This document shows, piece after piece, positions 1-8,933 of a stretch of 64,000 nucleotides of DNA (position 1 is its first letter; each line of letters opens with the position of its first letter). Source of the DNA: Gaiella sp038230035 (GTDB taxonomy: Bacteria; Actinomycetota; Thermoleophilia; Gaiellales; Gaiellaceae); assembly GCA_038230035.1 (NCBI GenBank), contig JBBRNX010000013.1, positions 1 through 64,000 of the forward strand. The letters are read 5' to 3'. The translations under genes were made by a program, and so were the position numbers. Below the pieces are notes generated by a model. That model was not told the DNA's origin and ran no database searches. It worked only from the letters and a program-made list of their open reading frames with translations.

Positions 1-2
1 CC

Positions 3-128
3 TTCGCCTGGCTCCACCAGTTCAAACGACTGCTCGTCCGCTACGACCGCCGCGGCGACATCCACGGAGCGTTCCTCGCGATCGGTTGCTGCCTCGTCTG
101 CTACCGCCGACTCAAGAACTCATTATGA
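3..128 (+). CDS. IS5-family transposase, C-terminal fragment
   Basis: The window opens inside this gene and 41 codons plus the stop are visible. The peptide begins FAWLHQFKRLLVRYDRRGDI and ends CCLVCYRRLKNSL. This is the usual tail of IS5/ISL2-type DDE transposases, whose last helix carries the final catalytic Glu region and a conserved R.D.....A...C.. pattern. It would catalyse movement of the insertion sequence that occupies the left edge. Whether the element is intact cannot be seen. The right end of the element should lie a short way beyond the stop, but no terminal repeat can be defined without the other end. Confidence 0.75.
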   Translation, partial: FAWLHQFKRLLVRYDRRGDIHGAFLAIGCCLVCYRRLKNSL

Positions 129-521
129 AAGGAGCTCTAAGCAGGGTTTCGCTCCCTCGCGCGACCTCCCACGCGCTCCCCAGGAGGAGCACGGCGGCGG
201 CGGCGGGGATCGCGACCGACAGGTGAGCCTTCCCGACCATGCCCTCGACCCTGCCAGACGTCCCGGGCGTAAAAGGCTGAGCCGGGCCAGGATTAACGAA
301 ATTCTTACTCCCGCATTGCACTGGTCGAAACGAAGAGGATTTCTCGTGCTAAAACACCTCGAACCCGCATAGCGATGGGGTTTTCTAAGGGTGATAACGA
401 TCTGTTATCGACCATGTGAAAACCAGCGACGTGCCCCGCGGTTTGTTTGATCCTGACTTTGCAGGGAATAGCATCACTCCAAGGCCATCACTCCAGAAGG
501 CACGGGCCAGAGGAGGGCAGC
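129..521. other. Gene-poor stretch right of the insertion sequence
   Basis: This 393-base stretch holds no convincing complete gene. On the minus strand a short reading frame runs from an ATG at 240 to a stop at 112, overlapping the transposase tail. It encodes a hydrophobic start (MVGKAHLSVAIPAAAAVLLL) that could be the N-terminus of a gene cut by the insertion sequence. It has a GAGG-like ribosome site but no recognisable family. The part from about 330 to 470 is A+T-richer than the surroundings and probably holds the promoter of the downstream ligase gene. It includes the inverted repeat at 393-409. Confidence 0.4.
393..409. promoter_or_regulatory. Inverted repeat GATAAC-N5-GTTATC, possible operator
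   Basis: Perfect 6-base arms (393-398 and 404-409) are separated by five bases. The site lies about 110 bases upstream of the carboxylate-amine ligase start in an A+T-richer segment, as expected for a dimeric regulator site. No regulator is encoded next to it, so its role is inferred. Confidence 0.3.
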
Positions 522-1655
522 ATGGAGACCAACTTCGGTCGAAGTACCCCGTACAGCGTCGGCGTCGAGGAGGAGTTCCAGATCCTCGACCGGCTGAGTT
601 GCGCGCTCACGCCACGCGCCGGGGTCATCCTCGAGTCGTTCACCGGCGAGCACATCGGGCAGCGCATCAAGCCTGAGGTGCTCGACTCGATGCTCGAGGT
701 CTCGACGAAGATCTGCGCGAGCGTCCCGGCCGCGGTCGAAGACCTGGCCGATCTCCGCGAGCGGGTTTGCGCGGCGGCAGCGAACGAGGATCTCCTGATC
801 GCCTCGGCGGGCACGCATCCGTTCTCACCGAGCGAGGACCAGCATGTCACGGAGAGTCCGCGCTACCTGCGGCTCGCCCGCCGCCTCCGTCCGGTTGTCA
901 TTCAGCAGGCGGTGTTCGGCCTCCATGTCCACGTCGGGGTCAACTCGCCGGAGAAGGCCACCGCTTGCGCCGACGGTGTACGCGCGTTCCTGCCCGAGTT
1001 GCTCGCGATCTCCGCGAACTCGCCGTTCTGGCAGGGCCGGGCGAGCGGCTTCGCCTCGACCCGGGCGTGGATTTTCGAGTCCTTCCCGCGTTCCGGGATC
1101 CCGCCGGTACTCGGGTCGATGGACGAGTTCGAGGCGCTGGTCGATCGCGGCCTGCGAACCGGCAGCTTCCCCGACTCCACGTATCTCTGGTGGGATGTTC
1201 GCCCGCACCCGAAGCTCGGAACCGTCGAGATCAGGGTGTGCGACGTCCAGACAAGGACCGAGAGCACCGCTGCGATCGTCGCGCTGTGCCAGGCCCTCGT
1301 CGCGACGCTCGGCAGTGCCTTCGAGTGCGGCGAGTTCTTCGCCGAGCCGGACGCGCTGCTCCTGGCCGAGAACAAGTCGCGCGCAGCACGCGACGGGCTC
1401 GAGGCCAGGCTGATCGATCTCGAGACCGAGGTCGATCGACCCGCAGCCGACGCGATCCGGTCGCTAGTCGAGTGGTGCGAGCCTGCGGCCGAAGCGCTCG
1501 GCTGCGCCGAGGAGCTCGAGCTGGTGGAAAGCATCCTGACCGGCGGCAACGGCGCCGACGACCAGCTGCGCGTCTATCGCGAGACCGAGAGCCTCCGCGA
1601 CGTCGCAGAGCACGTCGCGCGTGAGACCGCACCGCGCCAGGCGCTCGTTGCGTAG
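522..1655 (+). CDS. ybdK: Carboxylate-amine ligase, YbdK/GCS2 family
   Basis: A 377-residue protein of the glutamate-cysteine ligase type 2 family, which joins an amine to a carboxylate (classically Glu plus Cys) using ATP. Visible family signatures are GVEEEFQI near residue 14, GLHVHVG near 137, WWDVRPHPKLGTVEIRVCD near 230, ENKSRAARDG near 285 and the late G.GADDQ segment. Length fits the family (about 370). The ATG at 522 is preceded by AGGAGGGCAGC, which decides the start over an upstream in-frame ATG at 447. Members of this family often have weak glutamate-cysteine ligase activity, so the physiological substrate is uncertain. It stands alone, with a RES-domain gene 105 bases downstream. 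Confidence 0.85.
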   Translation: METNFGRSTPYSVGVEEEFQILDRLSCALTPRAGVILESFTGEHIGQRIKPEVLDSMLEVSTKICASVPAAVEDLADLRERVCAAAANEDLLIASAGTHPFSPSEDQHVTESPRYLRLARRLRPVVIQQAVFGLHVHVGVNSPEKATACADGVRAFLPELLAISANSPFWQGRASGFASTRAWIFESFPRSGIPPVLGSMDEFEALVDRGLRTGSFPDSTYLWWDVRPHPKLGTVEIRVCDVQTRTESTAAIVALCQALVATLGSAFECGEFFAEPDALLLAENKSRAARDGLEARLIDLETEVDRPAADAIRSLVEWCEPAAEALGCAEELELVESILTGGNGADDQLRVYRETESLRDVAEHVARETAPRQALVA

Positions 1656-1760
1656 CGGCTGAGCATCCTGTGGATAGGCTCTAGCATCCGCCGATGGGTG
1701 CTCGGAACCACACGTCATCCCGCGACACCACGACCGTGTCGAGGCAGCGCCCGTAGCCCG

Positions 1761-2234
1761 ATGCGGCTCTGGCGGCTCATCCGGATCGGGCAGACGGCGC
1801 TCGACGGCGCAGGGACGCTGGAACGTGGCGGCCGCTACTCACCACCGGGCGCACCGGTGGTCAACTTCGCCTCGGAGGCGGGGCTCGCGGTGCTGGTTGC
1901 CCTGCGATACCTGCCTGGCGATCCAGCCGATGCACCGAATGACTACCTGCTCGGTTGGACGGAGATCGATGCGACTCCCGAGAGCGTCCCGGACGCTGGC
2001 GGCGACGATGCGATCCGCGCCTGGGTGACCGACTGGCTCGAGGAGCGCCGCAGCCTGCTCGCAGCGGTGCGCTCGCAGGTCCTTCCGGAGGCGGATGTCG
2101 TGTTGATGAACCCGCTCCATCCCGATGCCGCCGGGGTGCAGCCACTCGTCACGCGGCCGTTCAGCTTCGCCGAGTGCCTGCACACTCCACCGATGCTCGC
2201 GCACTACTCCGGCGAGAGCGACGCGCCGACGTAG
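1761..2234 (+). CDS. RES-domain protein (NAD-degrading toxin family)
   Basis: A 157-residue protein matching the RES fold: an N-terminal LWRLIR strand, GGRYSPPGAPVVNFASE (about residues 23-39) and the C-terminal LMNPLHPDAAGV plus PFSFAECL. RES proteins are usually toxins that consume NAD+ and are encoded just after an Xre-like antitoxin. Here no antitoxin gene is visible on either side. The helix that normally reads LA.LE.L.H carries AVLVALRY, so the conserved Glu appears to be Val. The protein may therefore be inactive or a diverged ADP-ribosyl enzyme. The start at 1761 fits the domain boundary better than a GTG at 1698. Confidence 0.65.
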   Translation: MRLWRLIRIGQTALDGAGTLERGGRYSPPGAPVVNFASEAGLAVLVALRYLPGDPADAPNDYLLGWTEIDATPESVPDAGGDDAIRAWVTDWLEERRSLLAAVRSQVLPEADVVLMNPLHPDAAGVQPLVTRPFSFAECLHTPPMLAHYSGESDAPT

Positions 2235-2397
2235 CCCGCGCCTTGCCACCGGAGCCCGGGTGCAAGGCCGGCAGCACGCGAGCGCGACTTGGGATAGCAG
2301 AGAAGGCCTGGCGTTCGCCGCACCCGGGACAGGTCGCCCCATCGGGCGGGAGGTCGCGCGTGTGGCGCGGTTCGGCGCTCGGTTCTACAGTGCCCGG

Positions 2398-3354
2398 GTG
2401 CCGGCGATCGAGATGGCTTCGGTGTCGCGGGTGTTTCGTTCCCGGCAGGGGGCGTTTCGGCGGCGGATATCGGAGGTCGAGGCCCTTCGCGATGTGAGCT
2501 TCTCCGTGGAGCCGGGCGAGCTGTTCGGGTTGTTGGGTCCGAACGGGGCGGGAAAGACGACATCGATCAAGATCCTGACGACGCTTCTGTTGCCAACGTC
2601 GGGGTCGGTGCGGGTGTTGGGGTTCGATCCGGTGCGTGAGCCGAACGAGATCCGTTCCCGGGTCGGGTATGTGTTCGGCCGGGACCGCGGCCTGTACGAC
2701 CGGTTGTCGGCCTTGGACAACTTGCGCTATTTCGCCGATGTGTATCGGGTGCCGGCGCGGCGCAAGGCGGCGCGGATCGCGGAGCTGCTCGAGCTGGTCG
2801 GTCTGACGGGGCGCGTCGAGACGTACTCGCGCGGTATGCGCCAGCGGCTGCATATCGCCCGCGGCTTGTTGCACGACCCGCCGGTGCTCTTCCTCGACGA
2901 GCCGACGATCGGTCTGGACCCGGTCGGCGCGCGGGAGCTGCGAGAGACGGTCGCTGCGTTGCGGGACAGTGGCAAGACGATCCTACTGACGACGCACTAC
3001 ATGTTCGAGGCCGACGAACTGTGCGGTCGTGTAGCTGTGATCAACAAGGGTCGAATCGTCGCGGAAGGCACGCCAGCCTCGCTGAAAGCCCGGGTGCTCG
3101 ATACGACGGTGATCGAGGTGGTGGCGTTCAATGTGAGTGATGCCGCACTCGACACGGTCCGTGGGTTGGACGGCGTTGAGTCGCTTGCGGTGAAGGCGGA
3201 GGATCAGACACAGGTGCTGTCGGTCCAGTCGTCCCGCGGCGCCGCCCTCATCCAGCCGCTTCTCGGCGCCTTGGCTGACGCGCAGGTGACGAGCGTGACC
3301 GCCCGCGAACCGACCCTGGAGGACGCGTACGTCCAGTTGGTGAGCGAGGCGTGA
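2398..3354 (+). CDS. ABC exporter ATP-binding protein, DrrA-like
   Basis: A 318-residue ATPase of the ABC-2 (DrrA/NatA) class. Walker A is GPNGAGKTT (about 47-55), the signature is YSRGMRQRLHIARG, Walker B is PVLFLDEPTIGLDP, and a TTH switch follows. The roughly 90-residue C-terminal extension after the NBD is typical of DrrA-type subunits. It energises the two membrane subunits encoded immediately downstream; its stop overlaps the first permease start (GTGA). The GTG at 2398 (or ATG at 2413) is chosen because the frame upstream is low-quality sequence that reads through the previous intergenic region. The cargo could be a drug, lipid or glycan, and nothing in the sequence decides it. Confidence 0.9.
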   Translation: MPAIEMASVSRVFRSRQGAFRRRISEVEALRDVSFSVEPGELFGLLGPNGAGKTTSIKILTTLLLPTSGSVRVLGFDPVREPNEIRSRVGYVFGRDRGLYDRLSALDNLRYFADVYRVPARRKAARIAELLELVGLTGRVETYSRGMRQRLHIARGLLHDPPVLFLDEPTIGLDPVGARELRETVAALRDSGKTILLTTHYMFEADELCGRVAVINKGRIVAEGTPASLKARVLDTTVIEVVAFNVSDAALDTVRGLDGVESLAVKAEDQTQVLSVQSSRGAALIQPLLGALADAQVTSVTAREPTLEDAYVQLVSEA

Positions 3355-4115
3355 TCCGAGCGTTCAGGAGCGGGCTGAAGGTCGATCTGCTGCTGCTTCT
3401 TCGTTCCCCGTTCGACATGGTCGGGATGCTCGTCTGGCCGATCGTGTTTGCCTCGATCGCATACCTGCTGCTCGGTAGTGCAAACGGCGAGCGCGTCCTC
3501 TTCACAGCGTCGCTAGGGGCGGCCGTGATCATCATGTGGGGGTGGGTCATACTCGGCGCGGGCTTCGCGCTCGACACACAGCGCGAGATGGGAACGCTGG
3601 AGCTGATTGTGGGCGCACCGACCCCGCTCGTCGTCTTGATCAGCCCGGTAATGATCGCCCGCGCTGCCTTCGGCATCTACGGGCTCGTGGTCACCCTCGC
3701 CTGGGGCCGCCTGGTGTTCGGAATCCCATTCCTGATCAACGACTGGGCCGCGTTCTCGGTCGCAGCCGTCGGGTGTGTCCTCGCGATCGGCACGCTCGGG
3801 CTGATCGCTGCCTCCACCTTCATCCTCTACCGGGCAGCGTTCTACCTCGGCATCAGCCTGCAATACCCGGTGTACATCGCCTCCGGGCTGATCCTGCCCT
3901 TCGCGATCCTGCCCGGCTGGCTACGCCCGATCTCCTGGCTGCTCGCCCCAACCTGGGGATTCCGCGCGCTCGGCAAGGCCGCGGCAGGGCAAACGCCATG
4001 GCCCGATATCGGCATGTGCTTCGCACTGAGCGTCATCTACCTTCTGATCGCGATCCCCTGCCTGGCGTTTTTCGAGCGCCTCGCGCGTGACCGCGCCACA
4101 CTCAAGCTCGCATGA
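3351..4115 (+). CDS. ABC-2 type permease subunit 1
   Basis: A 254-residue membrane protein with six predicted transmembrane stretches in the ABC-2 layout. It starts with GTG inside the stop of the ATPase gene (GTGA), so translation is probably coupled. The N-terminal amphipathic segment (MIRAFRSGLKVDLLLLLRSP) and the LDTQREMGTLELIVGAPTP segment before a central helix pair are typical of ABC-2 permeases. It should form a heterodimer with the following permease, since both are half-size and different in sequence. Confidence 0.85.
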   Translation: MIRAFRSGLKVDLLLLLRSPFDMVGMLVWPIVFASIAYLLLGSANGERVLFTASLGAAVIIMWGWVILGAGFALDTQREMGTLELIVGAPTPLVVLISPVMIARAAFGIYGLVVTLAWGRLVFGIPFLINDWAAFSVAAVGCVLAIGTLGLIAASTFILYRAAFYLGISLQYPVYIASGLILPFAILPGWLRPISWLLAPTWGFRALGKAAAGQTPWPDIGMCFALSVIYLLIAIPCLAFFERLARDRATLKLA

Positions 4116-4897
4116 ACAGCCTTCGCGTCTTCTTCGCCGGAGGGCTCACGAGCTATCGAGCCCTGTTCAACTGGCTCAACCCGTGGGCGTTCCTCTCGAT
4201 CCTGGTCGCCTACCCAGTTTTCCAAACCATCTACTTCATCTACCTCGGCCGCGCAGCCAACACCGCCAACGACACGTTCTTCCTGATCGGCAACGCTTTC
4301 GTCGCCGCCGCACTCGCGGGGATGTTTGGGATGACCCAATCGATCGGAGGCGAACGCCGTTACCAAACCCTCCCAATGCTGCTCGCCTCTCCCGCCAACC
4401 GCCTCGCCCTCTTCCTCGGGCGTGCGCTTCCCGCCGTCGTCAACGGATTCGTCGTCGCGGTGCTCTCTTACACACTCGCCGCCACCATGCTCCACCTCCA
4501 CCTGTCCCTCGACCGGCTCGGTGGGATAGGAACCGCGCTCCTCGCCTCCTGCTTCGCCTGCGCAGGCCTCGGGCTCTGCATCGGCTCGCTCTCCTTCCGC
4601 ACCCGCTCGATAACTTTGCTCGCGGACACCCTCTCAGGAGTCTTCCTCATCGTCACCGGCGCCAACGTCCCCCTCAACCGGCTCCCCGAAAGCCTCCAAA
4701 CCCTCGCCAACTACATCCCGCTCACCCACGGCATTCACGCCGCCCGAGCCCTTGCCAACGGACACACACTCGCCGACGTACTCCCGACGATCGGCAAAGA
4801 AGCAATCGTCGGCGTCGCCTACTTCACCGTCGGCATCGCCATGCTCCACTACTTCGAGCGCACCGCACGACACGCCGGAAGCCTCGACCGCTTCTGA
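4112..4897 (+). CDS. ABC-2 type permease subunit 2
   Basis: A 261-residue polytopic protein, second membrane partner of the exporter. Its ATG overlaps the previous stop (ATGA). The segment GERRYQTLPMLLASPANR is the ABC-2 coupling region and is followed by four or five hydrophobic helices. From about 4470 codon use shifts toward C-ending codons with long C-rich runs compared with the ATPase, but the frame is clean to a TGA at 4897. Together the three genes form one transcription unit ending about 100 bases before the TetR gene. Confidence 0.85.
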   Translation: MNSLRVFFAGGLTSYRALFNWLNPWAFLSILVAYPVFQTIYFIYLGRAANTANDTFFLIGNAFVAAALAGMFGMTQSIGGERRYQTLPMLLASPANRLALFLGRALPAVVNGFVVAVLSYTLAATMLHLHLSLDRLGGIGTALLASCFACAGLGLCIGSLSFRTRSITLLADTLSGVFLIVTGANVPLNRLPESLQTLANYIPLTHGIHAARALANGHTLADVLPTIGKEAIVGVAYFTVGIAMLHYFERTARHAGSLDRF

Positions 4898-4964
4898 TGG
4901 CACGGTGATTCGACGACTGGGTAGGCGTCGAAGGACGCGCTCGCCCACCTAGCCCCCGACCTAC

Positions 4965-4993
4965 TTGACAAGTGTCTCTTGTGATTGAATACT
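4965..4993 (+). promoter_or_regulatory. Promoter of the TetR gene with inverted repeat
   Basis: A consensus -35 TTGACA (4965-4970) is followed after 17 bases by AATACT (4988-4993). The start codon lies only 11 bases later, so the transcript has little or no leader. The spacer carries the inverted repeat ACAAG-N5-CTTGT (4968-4982), a plausible site for the encoded TetR protein to repress itself. Confidence 0.55.
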
Positions 4994-5003
4994 CACTACT
5001 ACG

Positions 5004-5558
5004 ATGACGTCGACAACGATACGCCAGACGGCCGACGAGCGGCGTGAGGCTGTGCTCAAGGCTGCTGCCACCGCATTCGCGCGCGGCGGGCTGCGCGGGA
5101 CGTCGACCGAGGACATCGCCTCGGCGGCGGGGATCTCGCAGCCGTACCTCTTCCGTCTCTTCGGGACGAAGAAGGCGCTCTATGTCGCAACCGTCGAGCG
5201 GTGCATGGCCGAGACGCTCGAGATCTTTCGCGCTGCTAGCCGTGACCTTCGCGGCGAAGCCGCCTTGCGAGCGATGGGCGAGGCGTATGGCGAGCTTGTG
5301 ATCTCGGATCGCACGCGTTTACTCGGGCAGCTTCAGACTTACGCTGCCTGTGACGACCCCGACGTTCGTACGGCCGTGCGGCGCGGCTACGGCGAGCTCT
5401 TCACCTTCGTCGAGGCCGTCGCAGACCTGCCCAAGGAGGCCGTCACGGCCTGGTTCGCAATGGGAATGCTCCTGAACGTGATCACGGCCATGGATCTCAA
5501 CACCGACCCCGAGCCGTGGGCCGTCCGCCTCATCGAGGGCTGCCCAAGTAAGCCGTAG
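5004..5558 (+). CDS. TetR/AcrR-family transcriptional regulator
   Basis: A 184-residue regulator. Residues about 10-57 form the TetR helix-turn-helix (FARGGLRGTSTEDIASAAGI, then SQPYLFRLFGTKKALY), and the rest is the all-helical ligand and dimer domain. It sits directly before a DHA2-type exporter in the same direction, the standard arrangement in which the regulator represses itself and the pump until a toxic ligand binds. Inverted repeats in both promoters support this. The ATG at 5004 sits close to a good -10 element, so the mRNA may be leaderless. Confidence 0.88.
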   Translation: MTSTTIRQTADERREAVLKAAATAFARGGLRGTSTEDIASAAGISQPYLFRLFGTKKALYVATVERCMAETLEIFRAASRDLRGEAALRAMGEAYGELVISDRTRLLGQLQTYAACDDPDVRTAVRRGYGELFTFVEAVADLPKEAVTAWFAMGMLLNVITAMDLNTDPEPWAVRLIEGCPSKP

Positions 5559-5562
5559 CGCC

Positions 5563-5571
5563 TTTTTTTTT
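5563..5571 (+). terminator. T-run after the TetR gene, weak terminator
   Basis: Nine T residues follow the TetR stop within five bases. The only stem upstream is weak (GGCT 5538-5541 with AGCC 5551-5554), so termination is partial at best. The run also lies upstream of the pump and could be part of its promoter. Confidence 0.25.
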
Positions 5572-5573
5572 CG

Positions 5574-5597
5574 ACTCAGTTATGAGTGACCAGTCAC
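5574..5597. promoter_or_regulatory. Two overlapping inverted repeats before the exporter gene
   Basis: ACTCA-GTTA-TGAGT (5574-5587) overlaps GTGAC-CA-GTCAC (5586-5597). They fill the short gap between the TetR gene and the exporter start. ACTCA also occurs near the TetR start (4991-4995). These are candidate TetR operators controlling the pump. Confidence 0.45.
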
Positions 5598-5616
5598 AAG
5601 CAGAATGGAGACGAAG

Positions 5617-7038
5617 ATGACCGCCCGTACGAAGACGCTCTGGACATTTGCGATCAGCTCGATCGCGCTCTTCATGGTGACGCTCGACAACCTCGTCGTC
5701 ACCACCGCGATCCCCGTGATTCGCCGCGACCTGCACGCGTCGCTCTCGAGCCTCGAGTGGACGGTCAACGCGTACACCCTCACCTTCGCCGTGCTGCTCC
5801 TCACGGGCGCGGCGCTTGGCGACCGCTTCGGGCGCCGCCGGCTCTTCGCGATCGGAGTCGGCATCTTCACGCTCGGCTCGATCGCTGCTGCGCTTGCTCC
5901 GTCGGTCGAGGTGCTGAACATCGCCCGCGCCGTGCAGGGGCTCGGCGGCGCGATCGTGATGCCGCTGACCCTGACCATTCTCTCCGCCGCCGTGCCCGCC
6001 GCGAAGCGCGGTCTCGCGCTCGGCTTCTGGGGCGGGATCAGCGGGCTCGCGATCGCGTTCGGGCCGGTCGTCGGCGGCGCGATCGTGCAGGGCATCTCGT
6101 GGCAGTGGATCTTCTGGCTCAATGTGCCGATCGGCGTCGTTCTCCTGCCGCTCGCGCTGCTGCGGCTGGATGAGACCTACGGGCCTGAAGGCAAGCTCGA
6201 TCTCCCCGGGCTTGGCCTCGTCAGCGCGGGGCTGTTCGGGATCGTGTGGGCACTCGTACGCGGGAACCAGCAGGGCTGGGGGAGCACCGAGATCGTGACC
6301 GCCTTCGTGCTCGGTGCAGCCTTGGTCGCTGCATTCGTGGCGTGGGAGCTCCGCACCGAAGCCCCGATGCTGCCGATGCGCTTCTTCCGCAACCGGACGT
6401 TCTCGCTGGCGAACGTCGCGTCGCTCCTGATGTTCTTCGGGATGTTCGGCTCGATCTTCCTGCTCTCGCAGTTCTTCCAGACCGTGCAGGGATACTCGCC
6501 GTTCGGCTCGGGTTTGAGGATCCTGCCGTGGACGCTCGCGCCGATCTTCATCGCGCCGATCGCGGGTGCGATGTCCGACAAGCTGCCGGCGAAGAACATC
6601 ATCGGCGTCGGCCTGACTCTGCAAGCGATCGGTCTCGCTTGGATTGCCGCTGTCTCGACCCCGACCGTCCCGTACACCCACCTCGTCGGGCCGTTCATCC
6701 TCGCGGGCGTCGGCATGGCGCTCTTCTTCGCGCCGGTCGCGAACGTCGTCCTTTCGGCCGTGCGGTCGGAGGAGGAGGGGAAGGCGTCCGGCGCCAACAA
6801 CGCGATCCGCGAGCTGGGCGGCGTCCTCGGCGTCGCCGTCCTGGCGTCGATCTTCGCCCATGCGGGCGGCTATCGCACGCCGACGACCTTCGTCAACGGA
6901 CTGACCACCGCGGTGTACGTCGGGGCGGCAGTCGTCGGGGTCGGGGCGCTTGCGGCGTTCGCGATCCCGCGCAAACGGCGGCGACAAGAAGGCACGGTCG
7001 GCGTGACTGAGCCGGCGTTCGGAGCCGAAGCGGCCTAG
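5617..7038 (+). CDS. MFS drug exporter, DHA2 (EmrB/QacA) family
   Basis: A 473-residue major facilitator protein with about 14 hydrophobic segments. Motif C-like and DHA2 landmarks are visible: LDNLVVTTAIPVIRRDL in helix 1, GDRFGRRR after helix 2 and the helix 5 stretch FGPVVGGAI. It would export lipophilic compounds by proton antiport. GGAG at 5607-5610 is six bases before the ATG at 5617, which favours that start over the ATG at 5605. It forms a regulator-pump pair with the preceding TetR gene. Its stop overlaps, tail to tail, the end of the debranching-type glucosidase gene. Confidence 0.9.
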   Translation: MTARTKTLWTFAISSIALFMVTLDNLVVTTAIPVIRRDLHASLSSLEWTVNAYTLTFAVLLLTGAALGDRFGRRRLFAIGVGIFTLGSIAAALAPSVEVLNIARAVQGLGGAIVMPLTLTILSAAVPAAKRGLALGFWGGISGLAIAFGPVVGGAIVQGISWQWIFWLNVPIGVVLLPLALLRLDETYGPEGKLDLPGLGLVSAGLFGIVWALVRGNQQGWGSTEIVTAFVLGAALVAAFVAWELRTEAPMLPMRFFRNRTFSLANVASLLMFFGMFGSIFLLSQFFQTVQGYSPFGSGLRILPWTLAPIFIAPIAGAMSDKLPAKNIIGVGLTLQAIGLAWIAAVSTPTVPYTHLVGPFILAGVGMALFFAPVANVVLSAVRSEEEGKASGANNAIRELGGVLGVAVLASIFAHAGGYRTPTTFVNGLTTAVYVGAAVVGVGALAAFAIPRKRRRQEGTVGVTEPAFGAEAA

Positions 7039-8904
7039 GAACTGCGCAGCAGGCGGCGAGCCCTCAGCAGCTCGGCGACCGACCAGGCCTGGAACGGGCA
7101 GCCGGTTGCGTTGTGGGGGGCTTCGCCGTCGGCGGTTTCCGAGACCGAGCCAAGGCCCCACTCTCCGAGGTGCGCTTCGAGCCCGTCGAGGACTCCGTCG
7201 GTCGGGACGCCGGTCTTCAGCGCGGCTTCGACGTATGGCCCGATCAGCCAGGGCCAGACTGTGCCCTGGTGATAGGCGCGATCTCGTTCCGCCGGGCCGC
7301 CCTTGTGGTGCGAGATGTAGGCGGGATCGTCCGGAGCGAGACTGCGCAGGCCGAGCGGCGTGAGGAGCGCCGCGCAGGCTTCCACCACTGAGCGCTCCTG
7401 CAGCGGCGCGTACGGCAGCGACACAGCGAGCAGCTGATTCGGGCGCAGGCTCGGGTCGCCGACGACGTCCTGCCAGCGATTGCCCACCGCAAACGCCGTC
7501 GCGAACGAGGCACGCGCCGTAGCCTCGGAGTGAACGCACGCGCGAGTCGTCCTGGCGGAGCCGTTCGAGAATCCCCGCCACGGTCGCGAGCCCGTTGATC
7601 CAGAGCGCGTTGATCTCGATCGGCTTCCCGGCGCGCTGCGTGATCGGGTTCCCGTCGACGCGGGCGTCCATCCACGTTAGCGCGAGACCTTGTGCGCCGT
7701 GCGTCAGGCGGCCGTCGTCTGGATCGACGCCGATGCCGTAGCGGGTGCCGGCGACGTGCGCGTCGACGATCTCGAGCAGCGTCGGTGCCAGTTCCGCGGC
7801 GAGATCGAGGTCGCCGGTGCGCTCGACATGACGGCCGATCGCCTGCAGGAACCAGAGCGTGCCGTCGACCGTGTTGTACTCGAGCGTCCCGGTGTCGGCC
7901 GTGTTCGCGAGCATGCCCTCGCTCACCGTCGCGGCGTTGCGGAGCCGCAGTCGGCGCCCCTCGTCGGCTCGGTTGGTCTCGAGGAATAGCCCCTCGTAGG
8001 ACGTCATCGTGTCGCGCGACCAATCGCCGAACCACGGATAGCCCGCCACGACGGTGGGACCCGCGACGATGAACTGGTCGGCGGCGAGCGTCAGTGTCGC
8101 GTCGATGTCGTCAGTTGAGGCTGACTGGATGACGAGATCGCGGGCGCGCCGGCGCGCCGAGGCGACGACCTGCGGGCCTGGCGGCGGGGTCGAGTCGTGG
8201 TCATCCGACCAGGCTGTGACCGTTAGCGTCTCACCGGCCGACAGCTCGGCCGAGAACGTGCCTGAGTACCAGAGATCCTCGTTCGCGTTCAGCCCGCGGT
8301 CTGCTTCTGCGCGGTAACGGACGCCCGTGAACCACTCGCCGGCCGGCGAGTAGCCAGGGCCTTGGACGCGGTAGGCGCCTTCGAAGACGTAGCCGTCGTT
8401 GAGGTTCTCGACTTCGGGCTTGCCGTAGGCGAACCGCTCGCCATGCGCACTGCGCCAGGTGCTGAGTGCCGAGAGCTCGAGCCGCGTCGAATCCATCCCC
8501 GAGATCAACGTGTGGACGATCGCCATCGCGGGCTGACCGTGAACGGCGGCGATCTCGCGCTGCAGGATCACGTCGCCCACCTGCCAGCGCCAGCGCGGTA
8601 CGCCGTCCTCGAGCTCGAACGACGCGAGGTGGACGTTGCCCTGGGGGTCGACGGAGTCGTTTGCCCACTCGTGCACCGCGAGGCGGATTCGGGCGTCGCC
8701 GATGACGAGAACGGGGTCGAGCGCCGCGAGACCGAGCATCCGGCCGCCCGGCGGTTCGGTCGCAGCGACGAGCAGGCCGTGGTAGCGACGGGTGCGCAGT
8801 CCGCCGACGGTGCCTATCGCGAACCCGCCGAGCCCATCCGTGACGAGCCACTCGCGGGTCGACGCGGCGTCGAGGTCGCCGCAGAGCTGGGAGCCGAATC
8901 GCAT
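7035..8904 (-). pseudogene. Amylo-alpha-1,6-glucosidase (glycogen debranching type), frameshifted
   Basis: The gene reads from an ATG at 8904. The N-terminal beta domain (EWLVTDGLGGFAIGTVGGLR, RRYHGLL) and the six-hairpin domain (GYPWFGDWSRDTM, PIEINALWINGL) are intact to about 7545. The frame is then lost, but the neighbouring frame carries the rest: ASFATAF..GNRWQDVVGD, RPNQLLAVSLPYAPL, GTVWPWLIGPYVEA and NATGCPFQAWSVAELLRA, ending at 7035. The break lies between about 7525 and 7545 and looks like one extra base. The intact protein would be about 620 residues and cleave alpha-1,6 branches of glycogen-like glucans. A sequencing error or a recent mutation is equally possible. It diverges from the GH63-like glucosidase. 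Confidence 0.85.
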
Positions 8905-8933
8905 TTGGCGGGTAGTGTCGACCGGGACTGAGA

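Noticed and set aside
5530..7520. Continuation of the glucosidase reading frame across the exporter gene on the opposite strand
   Set aside because: After about 7545 the frame loses all family similarity and turns into Arg/Asp-rich sequence, the mirror of a high-GC coding strand. The real C-terminus lies in the neighbouring frame.
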